Below are positions 24,122-32,829 of a stretch of DNA of 35,054 nucleotides, piece by piece (the stretch's first letter is position 1; every line of letters begins with the position of its first letter). The position numbers were made by a program, and so were the translations under genes. The stretch spans positions 1 through 35,054 of the forward strand of contig JAGHER010000147.1 of the NCBI GenBank assembly GCA_017889125.1, read 5' to 3'. The DNA is from Lachnospiraceae bacterium. GTDB taxonomy: Bacteria; Bacillota; Clostridia; Lachnospirales; Lachnospiraceae. The notes under the pieces were generated by a model. The model was not told the DNA's origin. It ran no database searches and saw nothing but the letters and a program-made list of their open reading frames with translations.

Positions 24122-24274
24122 TCACTCCTGTCTGCCGGAGACCGTTATGTATCTTCTGATCATCCGGTTCATCGTTACCCGCATCTGGATAATAATCTTT
24201 TTCATCGCATCATTTTCTCTTTTCAACCGCTCATTCTCCTGATGCAAAAGCTCAAGTCTTTCCTCCACACTCAT
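24122..24274 (-). CDS. 50-residue coiled-coil protein
   Basis: A short gene with a strong start: AAAGGAGGAGCG precedes the ATG at 24274. The 50-residue product is highly charged and helical (MSVEERLELLHQENERL...), with heptad-like Leu/Ile/Met spacing through residue 40 and a basic end. Not recognised as a named family. It resembles the coiled-coil half of the zinc-ribbon protein encoded convergently next to it only in general character. The real ribosome binding site and regular amphipathic pattern support it as a gene; the function is unknown. The 228 bases upstream hold no convincing gene. Confidence 0.6.
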   Translation of the reverse strand: MSVEERLELLHQENERLKRENDAMKKIIIQMRVTMNRMIRRYITVSGRQE

Positions 24275-24501
24275 AATCGCTCCTCCTTTATCTGTTGATC
24301 AATATAAAGCTTTTCCAGCAATTTGAAAAGCGGATTTTGCCGCGCAAATCGACAGAATCTGTGTGGTTCCTGCATGATTTTTCGGATTTCCTTTCTTTTC
24401 ACCTACTAAATATACCTCATCCTGGAATGGGAAATACCATCTCTGGTACAGGTGATTTTCTCCCTGCCGCCGCTGTTTGTCGGTTTCTGTTGAAAATTTT
24501 C

Positions 24502-24951
24502 TCATGGCTCATGGACCGTTACCTCCACCGCAAAGCGCCCTTCCTCCCAGGAAAAGGACCAGGTTTCCCGGCTTCCATCAGAGGCCTCATAGGTGATCTC
24601 ATAGAGCGTTCCTGATGAATCCACAAGAATTTCCGTCACCATTCCATCTGGATCCCAGCCAGAGGGACAGTATCCATGAAGGGGATTGTCCTCATCCTTA
24701 AGCTTTTTCCAATATATCGATTCAAAGGGAATCGTGCTGTCTGATCCATCTCCCCACTCGCTGTCTTCCAGAACCAAGAGGCGGATTGCCATGGAAAGGC
24801 GTCTGCCCTCCACAAGCTGTGCCTGCCGGCGGGCTGCTTCCAGGTAATGCATGCAGGAGGGAAGGGCAATCCCTGCTAACAGAGCCAGAATTGCCAGGAC
24901 CACCACAAGCTCCGTCAGCGTAAATCCCTTATCCGTTTCTTTGATTTTCAT
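24502..24951 (-). CDS. type IV pilin-like (pseudopilin) protein
   Basis: A 149-residue protein with a prepilin signal: KG before FTLTE, then a hydrophobic helix (LVVVLAILALLAGIALP). Cleavage would follow Gly9, and Glu14 is the conserved Glu5 of the mature pilin. The rest (about 40-149) is a hydrophilic domain with many Trp, Asp and Glu residues, consistent with a minor pilin or pseudopilin exposed on the surface. No prepilin peptidase, assembly ATPase or other pilin gene is nearby, so it depends on distant genes or is a relic. An in-frame ATG at 24969 would add six residues; I prefer 24951 because AAAGG lies just upstream, but the choice is open. Confidence 0.82.
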   Translation of the reverse strand: MKIKETDKGFTLTELVVVLAILALLAGIALPSCMHYLEAARRQAQLVEGRRLSMAIRLLVLEDSEWGDGSDSTIPFESIYWKKLKDEDNPLHGYCPSGWDPDGMVTEILVDSSGTLYEITYEASDGSRETWSFSWEEGRFAVEVTVHEP

Positions 24952-25084
24952 CTCCGCCTTTCTCTCCATGATTCTTTAACTCTTGTATCATACTATAGGC
25001 AAAAGATTCCCACAATATCCATAACTCGGGATCATTTGGCAGACAGCCAGCCCCCGTCAATTCGACAAAAATAGGCATTTTGCC

Positions 25085-25113
25085 TTGACATCTCCCCCTC
25101 CCCGTGGTGTAAT
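25085..25113 (+). promoter_or_regulatory. sigma-A promoter of the second LCP gene
   Basis: A perfect TTGACA (25085-25090), a 17-base spacer and TGTAAT (25108-25113) lie about 60 bases upstream of the start codon. This is the clearest housekeeping promoter in the window. Confidence 0.8.
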
Positions 25114-25175
25114 TAATTATTGCAGACTGCCTGCGCCTGCACGGCGCGGGCATTATTATCAGAAAGGATTTTATC

Positions 25176-27044
25176 ATGGCCGTACCTTCAGAAACAAAAG
25201 ATACCCCCACTCAGATATCCCAGCACAAGGGACATTCACGAAAAAAGAAAAAACGCCCTCTATGGCAGAAAATTCTGGCTGTGCTGGGCCTGCTCCTGCT
25301 CCTGATTCTGGGCTGCGCCTGGGGCTACGTAAACCATATGCTGAATAAAATCAACCGTCCGGACTACGAAACAGTGGCGCTGGAGGACTTTGTGGAGGAA
25401 ACCGATGCCTCGCTGCCGGATGACCCCAGCCTGGAAACCTTAAGCCCCGATGACATTACGCTGCAGCTGGCCAATCAGCTGCTGAAGGACAAGGATGTCA
25501 TCAATATCCTGTTAATCGGGCAGGACACCCAGGAAAATGTCTCCGGTACCCGCTCAGACTCCATGATCCTGGCTACCATCAACCAGGAGAAAAAGGAAAT
25601 CACCGTCACTTCCTTCATGCGGGATCTCTACGTGGAAATCCCCGGCTACCGCAGCAGCCGCATCAATACCGCCTATACCTTAGGCGGCGCCGAGCTTCTG
25701 GATGAGACCATCGAGCTGAATTTCGGCATTCACATTGACGGAAATATTGCCATCGACTTCAACGGCTTTGCAGAATGTGTAGACATCATCGGCGGCGTGG
25801 ACATCGAAGTGGCCCCGGCGGAAGCTGCCTGCATCAACTGGGAGCTTTATAAAAAGCAGCCCACCCTGATAAGCGGCACAGCCCTGATGTCTGACCGTTT
25901 TGCCCTGCGGGGCGGCATGCAGCACCTGACCGGCGCCCAGGCTCTCCAGTACGCCAGAATCCGGGAGATAGACAGCGACTTCGGCCGCACCAATCGGCAG
26001 AGAAAGCTTTTGTCCGCCCTCTTTGAAAAGCTGAAAACCACAGATCTGGGCACCATGAATGAGCTGATGGGAGAAGCACTTCCGCTGCTGACCACAGATC
26101 TTTCCAATACCAAGCTGATCGGCTATGCAGCCGGTGTTCTCACCATGCAGCCCATGACCTTTAAAACCGACCGGATTCCCGCTGACGGCACCTACCGGAA
26201 TGCGGTGGTGCGGAGCATGCAGGTGCTGGTGCCGGATCTGGCAAAGAACCAGCAGCACCTGAAGGAATCTCTGTATGGAAGCGACAGCACCTCCTACGTG
26301 CCCATCACTTCCACCCGCAAGAGCAGCCAGACAGCTGCTCCCAAGGCCCCGGCCGCCACCCAGGCCCCCGCCCCGGCACCTGCCCAGGCAGTGACCAATC
26401 CATATGAGACGGCGCCAGCCGCAGATGGCGGGCTGCTTCCCGGAGATGGTTCCGGGATGCCCTCTGGGAATAGCTCAGGGGCGCTTCCTGGGGACGGTTC
26501 TGGGATGCTTCCTGGAGATGGCTCCGGTGTGCTTCCTGGTCAGTCCTCCGGCATGCTTCCCGGTCAGGTTCCCGCAGAGTCCAGCTCCGGCCAAGCAGCT
26601 GGGGATGGCACTTATGAGTACGGGCCCGGAATGCCCTCCTACTCGGAGAGCCAGGGACAGAATGGCGCAGGACAGGCTGATGGTACAGGCCAGAGCGACA
26701 GCACCGGCCAGAGCGGCAGCACCGGCCAGACTGACGGCACCAGCCAGAATGACGGCACAGGCACTTACACCAGTATGGATGGAAGCCTGCCTTCCGGTTC
26801 GGCCCTTCCCTCTGACCCGGTGGTTTCCTCTGATCCGGTAATCTCCTCTGATCCAGCGGTTCCTTCTGATTCGGCAGTTCCTTCCGATTCAGCCCTTCTC
26901 CCCTCTCAGGGACAGGCGGATGGAATGGTGCAGCAGGATGGCGGAACACAGCAGACTCCAGCTGTACAGCAGGGGGCCGACATGCAGCAGGCTCCAGCTG
27001 CACAGTTAGAAGGCGAAGCGCAGCAGACTCTGCCAGTACAATAA
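25176..27044 (+). CDS. LytR-CpsA-Psr (LCP) family protein with long repetitive tail
   Basis: A 622-residue protein with a short basic cytosolic end, one membrane segment (about 32-52) and an LCP domain (about 105-330). Hallmarks are IGQDTQ (Asp117), TRSDSM (Arg126, Asp128), MRDLY (Arg149, Asp150) and FGRTNRQRK. It should attach an undecaprenyl-linked polymer to the cell wall. The tail (about 370-622) is low complexity: Pro/Ala-rich, then LPGDGSGM repeats, TGQSDS-type repeats, SDPV/SDSA repeats and Gln-rich ends. The ATG follows AAAGGA. It has its own strong promoter and is the second LCP gene in the window, so the two probably serve different polymers or conditions. Confidence 0.92.
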   Translation: MAVPSETKDTPTQISQHKGHSRKKKKRPLWQKILAVLGLLLLLILGCAWGYVNHMLNKINRPDYETVALEDFVEETDASLPDDPSLETLSPDDITLQLANQLLKDKDVINILLIGQDTQENVSGTRSDSMILATINQEKKEITVTSFMRDLYVEIPGYRSSRINTAYTLGGAELLDETIELNFGIHIDGNIAIDFNGFAECVDIIGGVDIEVAPAEAACINWELYKKQPTLISGTALMSDRFALRGGMQHLTGAQALQYARIREIDSDFGRTNRQRKLLSALFEKLKTTDLGTMNELMGEALPLLTTDLSNTKLIGYAAGVLTMQPMTFKTDRIPADGTYRNAVVRSMQVLVPDLAKNQQHLKESLYGSDSTSYVPITSTRKSSQTAAPKAPAATQAPAPAPAQAVTNPYETAPAADGGLLPGDGSGMPSGNSSGALPGDGSGMLPGDGSGVLPGQSSGMLPGQVPAESSSGQAAGDGTYEYGPGMPSYSESQGQNGAGQADGTGQSDSTGQSGSTGQTDGTSQNDGTGTYTSMDGSLPSGSALPSDPVVSSDPVISSDPAVPSDSAVPSDSALLPSQGQADGMVQQDGGTQQTPAVQQGADMQQAPAAQLEGEAQQTLPVQ

Positions 27045-27085
27045 GGCACTATACCGCATTGTTTTGCAGAATTACTTTTTCCCTT

Positions 27086-27118
27086 CCTATCCGACGTTTC
27101 TCGATTACGCCGGATAGG
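27086..27118. repeat. inverted repeat downstream of the LCP gene
   Basis: CCTATCCG and CGGATAGG form eight-base arms around 17 bases, about 40 bases after the LCP stop. There is no T-tract on either side, so terminator function is uncertain. It lies close to the change from GC-rich to AT-rich DNA. Confidence 0.5.
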
Positions 27119-27266
27119 TTGGGCAGTTATTCCGTCACTTGCCGGAGATTTGAGAAGACGCTGGCGGTCAGCAAATCCGATCTGCTCTTTGTATTCTTCT
27201 GTGTTTTTTATTAAATCACGATCCATGTACGGTATGATTAACGAAAAGAAGGCAATTTTATTATTA

Positions 27267-27410
27267 TCATATATCTTTTGACAATATTCCTCTTGAAGTA
27301 AACATTTCGTCGCATACTTTCTTACGGCTCTCTTTTCTGTCTGTTCGCGCTATCTTTATCGCTGCCCCCAAAGCCTTGAAGTTATATTTTGGTACTGGTC
27401 TTTTTGCCAT
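27267..27410 (-). pseudogene. truncated XRE-family regulator fragment
   Basis: From an ATG at 27410 the frame encodes 47 residues beginning MAKRPVPKYNFKALGAA, with IARTDRKESRKKV next. This resembles the first helices of XRE regulators common in clostridial integrative elements, which continue for another 60 or more residues. Here the frame ends at a TGA just where the recognition-helix part should follow. The downstream bases do not read as the rest of that family in the same frame. Another frame is open through this region for about 90 codons, without a recognised product. I take it as a remnant. Confidence 0.4.
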
Positions 27411-27514
27411 ATTCATTCACCCAGTTACATTTTACTGTTCCTCTTTTCTATTGGATATATCTACACACTTCATGATATACACTTATATGCTTCTCAACAT
27501 TCACAGGCCGTTTA

Positions 27515-27543
27515 TTGTTTTTGTTCGGCTCTCCGTATATAAT
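27515..27543 (+). promoter_or_regulatory. candidate promoter of the two-component/ABC gene cluster
   Basis: TTGTTT (27515-27520), a 17-base spacer and TATAAT (27538-27543) lie 37 bases upstream of the first gene of the cluster. The rest of the 27119-27514 gap holds only the XRE fragment. Confidence 0.55.
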
Positions 27544-27579
27544 ATAGATTGATAGATTATGCGAAAGGACTGTTTAAGT

Positions 27580-27759
27580 ATGGAATATATGTCATGCCCC
27601 GAAGCTGCGAAAAAATGGGGAATTTCAGAAAGGCGAGTACAAAAACTATGTGAAGGAAACCGCATACCCAGCGTTTCAAAAATTGGCTATATGTGGCTGA
27701 TACCCAAAGAAGCGGAAAAGCCCGCAGACGCAAGGAGAAAGGAGTTTAAGCATGAATAA
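27580..27759 (+). CDS. excisionase-like helix-turn-helix protein
   Basis: A 59-residue protein starting MEYMSCPEAAKKWGISERR, the pattern of a MerR/excisionase-type winged helix-turn-helix: the AAKKWGISERRVQKLC helix pair is followed by a wing ending in GYMWLIPKEAEKP. Such small proteins are frequent in clostridial mobile elements. I chose the ATG at 27580 (AAAGGA 11 bases upstream) because relatives start at this point; an in-frame ATG at 27559 would add seven residues. Its end overlaps the response regulator by eight bases, so the two are probably co-translated. It may regulate the cluster or be left from the element's excision module. Confidence 0.8.
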   Translation: MEYMSCPEAAKKWGISERRVQKLCEGNRIPSVSKIGYMWLIPKEAEKPADARRKEFKHE

Positions 27760-28450
27760 CCTATTACTTCTGGAAGATGATATTGGCTTAATAGACGGCT
27801 TACAATACGCTTTAAATAAAAACGGATTTCACATTGATATTGCCCGCACTGTTGAAGAAGCAAAAAATTATTTAAAGGAAATAAATAAGTACGATTTACT
27901 CATTCTTGACGTTACGCTTCCAGATGGAACGGGTTTTGATGTCTGCGAAAAAGTTAGAAAGCAAAATACACAAATCCCAATTATCTTCCTTACTGCGTCT
28001 GATGAAGAAGTCAATGTAATTCGGGGTTTGGATTGCGGTGGAGACGATTACGTTACGAAACCTTTTAAATTAGGAGAACTATGCTCCCGTATTCGTGCCT
28101 TGCTGCGTCGTGCAGGAGTATCTTCACAAGATAAAGCAAACACTCTGGAATGTGGCGATATTTATATTGACCTGTTGGCAAGCCGTGTATTATTGAATGG
28201 CAGAATATTAGAATTAACAAATGCAGAATACCGCCTGCTTTGTCTATTAGTACGCAATGCAAACCGTGTTCTTTCAAGAGATATTATCCTAAATGATTTG
28301 TGGGACGGGACAGGAAATTTTGTTGACGATAATACCTTGTCCGTTTATATCCGTCGGCTCCGTGAAAAAGTCGAAACCGACGCTTCACACCCACAGCACT
28401 TAATCACTGTTCGCGGATTTGGCTATCAATGGAAAGAGGTGGAAGTATGA
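27752..28450 (+). CDS. OmpR-family response regulator
   Basis: A 232-residue regulator. The receiver domain (1-115) has the acidic pocket Glu8/Asp9/Asp10, the phosphorylated Asp53 in LILDVTLPDG, the switch threonine region FLTASDE and the conserved lysine in VTKPF. The C-terminal winged-helix DNA-binding domain (about 130-230) has the typical TNAEYRLLCLL and DDNTLSVYIRRLREK. It probably controls the ABC genes downstream through the palindromic site at 29662-29699 (inference). Its stop overlaps the start of the kinase gene (ATGA). Base composition is AT-rich, unlike the genes before 27,100, which indicates horizontal origin. Confidence 0.93.
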   Translation: MNNLLLLEDDIGLIDGLQYALNKNGFHIDIARTVEEAKNYLKEINKYDLLILDVTLPDGTGFDVCEKVRKQNTQIPIIFLTASDEEVNVIRGLDCGGDDYVTKPFKLGELCSRIRALLRRAGVSSQDKANTLECGDIYIDLLASRVLLNGRILELTNAEYRLLCLLVRNANRVLSRDIILNDLWDGTGNFVDDNTLSVYIRRLREKVETDASHPQHLITVRGFGYQWKEVEV

Positions 28451-29676
28451 GTATATTCCGTGATAGGCAAGTCAAATTGTTTGCACTGTTTATCGTACTG
28501 TACATTGTTCTGACTTTGGGTGTGGGTGCATGGTTTTGTCAAGCTCAAATAACCGCTTCAAAGTCTATGTATTTGGAGCATGATAGAGCTGTTGTATCTG
28601 CTTTACTGGAACAGGGAATATCAAAAGAAATAATTGCCAATGCGATTTTTTCCACAGATCCAAGTGCCAAAGGAATAGAATTATCAAATTATTTGGGAAT
28701 TACTTCATATACAACAGGAAATATGCTTCCTCATTTTTCTCAATTTCAAAATCAGTTTAGATTTATGTTTTTTGGAAGCTACGCTTGCATGATAATAATT
28801 TTAGTAATTGGAATTATTTCTTTCCTGCGAATTAGAAATAAACTATATCAGCAGGCAGCAGAAATCATAGATAACTACATTAACAATGATTATTCCTACC
28901 ATTTACCGCAAAATAGCGACGGGGAAATTTTTCATTTATTTGCTTCTGTTGAGCGGCTTGCAACTATGCTTCAAGCAAAAAATGAAACAGAACATAAAGC
29001 AAAAGAGTTTTTGAAAAGTACAATTTCAGATATCTCGCATCAGTTAAAAACACCATTGGCAGCTTTGATGTTGTATCAGGAAATCATAGAAGCCGATCCA
29101 AATAATGCTGATACAGTAAAAGAGTTTTCACAAAAAATCGGAACTGCTTTAAAACGAATGGAACAGCTTATTTTGTCTATGCTTAAAATCACACGCTTAG
29201 ACACTGGGAATATTCTTTTTGATAAGCAGGTCTGTTCCGTACAGGAGTTGATTAAAAACGCTATCAGCGAACTTACAACAAGGGCTACACAGGAGAAAAA
29301 GCAACTTATTGTCAATGGTACTTCTAATCAAATCGTAATTTGTGATATGGACTGGACGAGTGAAGCGATTGGAAATCTTGTAAAAAATGCGTTAGACCAT
29401 ACAGAAGCAGGTGGAATAATAAGAATTACTTGGGAACGCACGCCAACTATGTTAAGGATTTTAGTTTCCGACAATGGAAGTGGTATCGCATCGGAAGATA
29501 TACACCATATTTTCAAACGTTTTTATCGCAGTAAATATTCCCTCAATACTCCGGGAATTGGATTGGGATTACCTCTTGCAAAATCTATTATAGAAGGACA
29601 AGGCGGGCTAATTTCTGTTCAAAGTGTTTTACATGAGGGAACTACCTTTTTAATTTCTTTCCTTACGAAATCGTAA
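28447..29676 (+). CDS. sensor histidine kinase
   Basis: A 409-residue membrane kinase. Two transmembrane helices (about 11-31 and 105-128) enclose an extracellular loop of about 70 residues. A dimerisation domain holds the phosphoacceptor His198 in SDISHQLKTPL, and the catalytic ATP-binding domain shows LVKNALDHT (N box), DNGSGI (G1) and GIGLGLPLAKSI (G2). The loop makes it unlike the short-loop kinases of classical Bce modules, so it may sense a ligand directly. The ATG at 28447 follows GAGGTGG and overlaps the response regulator stop by four bases. The signal is unknown; antimicrobial peptides or envelope stress are common for such clusters. Confidence 0.92.
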   Translation: MSIFRDRQVKLFALFIVLYIVLTLGVGAWFCQAQITASKSMYLEHDRAVVSALLEQGISKEIIANAIFSTDPSAKGIELSNYLGITSYTTGNMLPHFSQFQNQFRFMFFGSYACMIIILVIGIISFLRIRNKLYQQAAEIIDNYINNDYSYHLPQNSDGEIFHLFASVERLATMLQAKNETEHKAKEFLKSTISDISHQLKTPLAALMLYQEIIEADPNNADTVKEFSQKIGTALKRMEQLILSMLKITRLDTGNILFDKQVCSVQELIKNAISELTTRATQEKKQLIVNGTSNQIVICDMDWTSEAIGNLVKNALDHTEAGGIIRITWERTPTMLRILVSDNGSGIASEDIHHIFKRFYRSKYSLNTPGIGLGLPLAKSIIEGQGGLISVQSVLHEGTTFLISFLTKS

Positions 29677-29699
29677 GATTAAATTCACCGGATTGTAAG
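29662..29699 (+). promoter_or_regulatory. candidate response-regulator operator before the ABC genes
   Basis: A perfect palindrome CTTACG-AAAT-CGTAAG (29662-29677) is followed by a TGTAAG half-site whose end lies 22 bases downstream, two helical turns. It spans the kinase stop codon and lies upstream of the ABC ATPase gene. A second copy with the same internal spacing lies at 32830-32867. Confidence 0.55.
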
Positions 29700-29739
29700 T
29701 TGCCTCTGCTATCCTTTGGAAAAAGGAGGTTATTATTTT

Positions 29740-30435
29740 ATGGAGATTTTAAAAGTTGAAAATTTGTGTAAAACTTATGGAAAAGGCGAAGCAGAAGTTA
29801 AAGCCTTGAAAAATGTGTCCTTCTCCCTTGAAAAGGGAGAATTTGCTGCTGTTGTAGGTGAATCCGGTTCCGGTAAAAGCACCTTGCTTAACTGTATCGG
29901 TGCCTTAGATACACCTACTTCTGGTTCCATTTTTATTGACGGACAAAATCTGTTTTCCATGAAAGAGGAAAAACGGACAATTTTCAGACGACGAAATATT
30001 GGTTTTATCTTCCAGTCTTTTCAGCTTGTACCTGAGTTGAATATAGAACAGAATATCGTGTTTCCTCTGTTACTGGACTACCGAAAGCCAGACCCGAAAA
30101 AGGTAAATGAAATTCTTAATATGCTTGGACTGACCGAACGCCGCGAGCATTTACCGAGTCAATTATCCGGAGGACAGCAACAACGAGTAGCGATTGGAAG
30201 GGCGTTGATAACACAGCCAAAACTAATTTTGGCAGACGAACCGACAGGAAACCTTGACAGTAAAAATAGCCAGGACGTTATGGATATGTTGACAACAGCT
30301 TCTCGGCATTATCAGCAGACAATTTTAATTATTACACATAATAAGAATTTAACAGCTTCCGTAGATAGAGTTTTTCAAGTAAGTGATGGTGTTCTTACAG
30401 ATTTAGGAGGGGTAGCAAATGAAACATTATCTTGA
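29740..30435 (+). CDS. ABC transporter ATP-binding protein, MacB/LolD type
   Basis: A 231-residue ATPase with Walker [10 protein letters not shown] (40-48), the Q-loop in [10 protein letters not shown], signature LSGGQQQR (142-149), Walker B LILADEP (162-168) and EPTGNLD. This subfamily powers mechanotransmission or peptide-detoxifying permeases with FtsX domains rather than classical import. The ATG at 29740 follows AAGGAGG; an upstream TTG at 29716 in the same frame lies before that ribosome binding site. It overlaps the permease gene by 17 bases. In this gene order it is the ATPase partner of that permease, with expression likely controlled by the upstream two-component pair. Confidence 0.93.
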   Translation: MEILKVENLCKTYGKGEAEVKALKNVSFSLEKGEFAAVVGESGSGKSTLLNCIGALDTPTSGSIFIDGQNLFSMKEEKRTIFRRRNIGFIFQSFQLVPELNIEQNIVFPLLLDYRKPDPKKVNEILNMLGLTERREHLPSQLSGGQQQRVAIGRALITQPKLILADEPTGNLDSKNSQDVMDMLTTASRHYQQTILIITHNKNLTASVDRVFQVSDGVLTDLGGVANETLS

Positions 30436-32776
30436 ACTTGTCCCTATCTCTGCGAGAGTACATCGGAAGCAGAATAGAATGTCTATTTTTTGCATTATTT
30501 TAGCCGTATTTTTGGTAACAGCAATTTTTGGAATGGCTGATATGTTTATTCGTAGCCAAATAATGCAAGCTCAAATAGACGGGGGTAATTTTCATATTGG
30601 CATTAAAGATATTACTGATGAGGAAGCAACACTAATTTCAAAGCGTCCAGATATACAAGCTGCTGCCCGTTATGGCGTTTTGAATTTCAGAGGTAATGAA
30701 GGATATACTTTTGAAGGATGGAATGCAGTAATCGTTGGTTGTGATGAAGAATACATGACAAAACTAATGGTAGATATTATTGAGGAAGGTAATTTCCCCC
30801 AGAATAATCTGCAGGTTATGATTACACTTAATGCAAAAGAATATTTAGGGCTGCAAATTGGCGATACGGTGGCAATAAATACGCCAGGCGGTACAGAATT
30901 TCACTATGAAATTTCCGGTTTTTGTAATGACAATTCAAAAACAATGAGTGAAGATTCCTATGGCTTTTTCATGACTACTTCTGCTTTTCGAAAAATGTAT
31001 CCCACTGAAAAGAGTGATAAACTCGCAGATTATAACAGCATATTGTGTGTTCAATTTTCAGATTTAAAGAATATACAAAATACAATCAATAATTTAAAAG
31101 AAGAATGTCATCTTTCTGATGGACAAGTTTCTGAAAATACAAAATTGCTTGGTTTATTGGGCCAAAGCACTAATTCTTTTATGGTTCAGGTTTATATGTC
31201 GGCGATCATCTTATTTCTATTAGTTATGTTCGCAGGTATAATCATGATAGCCAGCAGCCTAAATAGTAATGTAATGCAACGCATTGAATTTTTCGGGTTG
31301 ATACGCTGTATTGGTGCAACACCAAAACAGGTAATGAAATTGGTAAGCAAAGAAGCTCTTAATTGGTGTCGTTTTGCTATCCCAGTTGGTGTCGCAATGG
31401 GAATTGTTGTCGTATGGGTTTTATGTGCTGTTTTACGTGTCCTTAGTCCAGAATATTTTGGAGCTATTCCTACTTTTAGTTTTAGTCTGCCCAGTATTGT
31501 GGCCGGAATTGTAATAGGTTTGTTGACAGTTTTGCTTGCGGCACATTCTCCTGCCAAAAAAGCTGCAAAGGTTTCACCGCTGACGGCTGCTTCAGGAAAT
31601 GCCCTTAATCTGCGTCCTGTCCGAAAAGCTGCAAACACAAAAATATTTAAAGTAGAAATATCACTTGGTATTTATCATGCTATATCAAGCAAGAAAAATT
31701 TTGTTCTAATGGTACTTTCTTTTTCGATAAGTATCGTTCTTTTTTTATCGTTTGCGGTTGCAATAGCTTTTGCAAACCATACTATAACACCATTACGCCC
31801 TTGGACTGCCGACATATCAATTATAAGTCCTCAAAATACTTGTTCTATTGATAATTCAATACTTGAAAAATTAGAAAAAAATCCGATAGTCAACGCCGCT
31901 TATGGTCGAATGTTTTCTTATGATGTATCGACAACAGTAAATGATGATCGTGTTACATTGGATATAATTTCATACGAACAAAAACAATTTGATTGGGCGA
32001 AAAATTATCTATTGCAAGGTTCTATTAAAGTTGTGCAGAATGAGGTTAATACTGGGATGATTGTATATAGTCCAGAAAATAATATTGAAGTAGGAGATAC
32101 CGTAAATTGTAGGATTGGGGAAAAACCCATAGAAATTAAAATTGCCGGAATATTATCTGATTGTCCGTTTAATACAACGAGTAATGGTATTCTAATTTGT
32201 TCTGAAAATACATTTCAAAAAATAACAGGGCAAAATAAGTACACAATAATTGATATACAGCTAGACAAAAATGCGACAGATACAGATGTTAATGCCCTCC
32301 ATCAAATGATAGGAAATGATTTCACATTTTCCGATGAGCGAATGGGAAATGAAAGTACAAGAGGAATTTATTATTGTATGTGCCTATTCCTTTATGGATT
32401 TCTAGTGATAGTTGCTTTGATTACTATATTTAACATTATAAATAGTATTGCATTGAGTGTTGCAGCAAGAACAAAGCAGTACGGAGCATTTCGGGCTATT
32501 GGGGTAAGTACAAAACAGCTTACCAAAATGATAATAGCTGAAGCAGCGACTTATACGATTATGGGAACCGTGATAGGAAGCATTCTAGGGGTAGCTTTTC
32601 ATAAGCTATTATTTGGGATGATGATAACCTATAATTGGGGGGATACATGGAAGATTCCTTTGAACGAATTGGGAATTATCATTGCAATTATGGTTTTTTC
32701 AATTATAATTGCAGTATATAGACCAGTTAAAAGACTTCGTAAAATGTCTATTACAGAAAATATAAGCGCACAATAA
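30419..32776 (+). CDS. FtsX-like ABC transporter permease
   Basis: A 785-residue permease with two FtsX halves. About eight membrane segments are seen: 22-46, three clustered at about 255-370, one at about 430-458, and three at about 650-775. Two large extracellular regions (about 47-250 and 460-645) lie between them. The GAFRAIGVSTKQL and GLIRCIGATPKQV motifs mark the cytoplasmic coupling helices of both halves. With the adjacent ATPase it probably exports, extracts or senses peptides or lipids at the membrane; homologous modules give resistance to antimicrobial peptides, but the substrate is not known. The ATG follows GGAGGGG and lies inside the ATPase gene, so translation is coupled. DNA is AT-rich. 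Confidence 0.9.
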   Translation: MKHYLELVPISARVHRKQNRMSIFCIILAVFLVTAIFGMADMFIRSQIMQAQIDGGNFHIGIKDITDEEATLISKRPDIQAAARYGVLNFRGNEGYTFEGWNAVIVGCDEEYMTKLMVDIIEEGNFPQNNLQVMITLNAKEYLGLQIGDTVAINTPGGTEFHYEISGFCNDNSKTMSEDSYGFFMTTSAFRKMYPTEKSDKLADYNSILCVQFSDLKNIQNTINNLKEECHLSDGQVSENTKLLGLLGQSTNSFMVQVYMSAIILFLLVMFAGIIMIASSLNSNVMQRIEFFGLIRCIGATPKQVMKLVSKEALNWCRFAIPVGVAMGIVVVWVLCAVLRVLSPEYFGAIPTFSFSLPSIVAGIVIGLLTVLLAAHSPAKKAAKVSPLTAASGNALNLRPVRKAANTKIFKVEISLGIYHAISSKKNFVLMVLSFSISIVLFLSFAVAIAFANHTITPLRPWTADISIISPQNTCSIDNSILEKLEKNPIVNAAYGRMFSYDVSTTVNDDRVTLDIISYEQKQFDWAKNYLLQGSIKVVQNEVNTGMIVYSPENNIEVGDTVNCRIGEKPIEIKIAGILSDCPFNTTSNGILICSENTFQKITGQNKYTIIDIQLDKNATDTDVNALHQMIGNDFTFSDERMGNESTRGIYYCMCLFLYGFLVIVALITIFNIINSIALSVAARTKQYGAFRAIGVSTKQLTKMIIAEAATYTIMGTVIGSILGVAFHKLLFGMMITYNWGDTWKIPLNELGIIIAIMVFSIIIAVYRPVKRLRKMSITENISAQ

Positions 32777-32792
32777 TCTTCCCAAATTTTTT

Positions 32793-32826
32793 AGAGGACA
32801 GCTTCAAAAACTGCCCTCTCTTTTTC
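32793..32826 (+). terminator. rho-independent terminator after the ABC genes
   Basis: AGAGG and CAG pair with CTG and CCTCT around a short loop, followed by CTTTTTCT. It is 17 bases past the permease stop. Confidence 0.85.
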
Positions 32827-32829
32827 TGC

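Noticed and set aside
24299-24505. Minus-strand frame of 68 residues overlapping the pilin stop codon (ATGA)
   Set aside because: The only ribosome-binding-like sequence nearby is spaced for another frame. The product has no recognisable motif or regular composition.
24929-25210. Minus-strand frame of 93 residues upstream of the pilin gene
   Set aside because: It overlaps the LCP promoter and the pilin start, lacks a good start signal and resembles no family.
26906-27226. Minus-strand frame starting MDRDLIKNTEEYKEQ
   Set aside because: It begins in the AT-rich island and runs through the inverted repeat into the antisense of the LCP tail, so it is chimeric. It may contain an old gene fragment, but I could not identify one.
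28447-32776. Classical Bce-type bacitracin resistance module
   Set aside because: The kinase has a 70-residue extracellular loop and the permease has two FtsX halves with two large external regions, rather than the short-loop kinase and single large loop of Bce systems.
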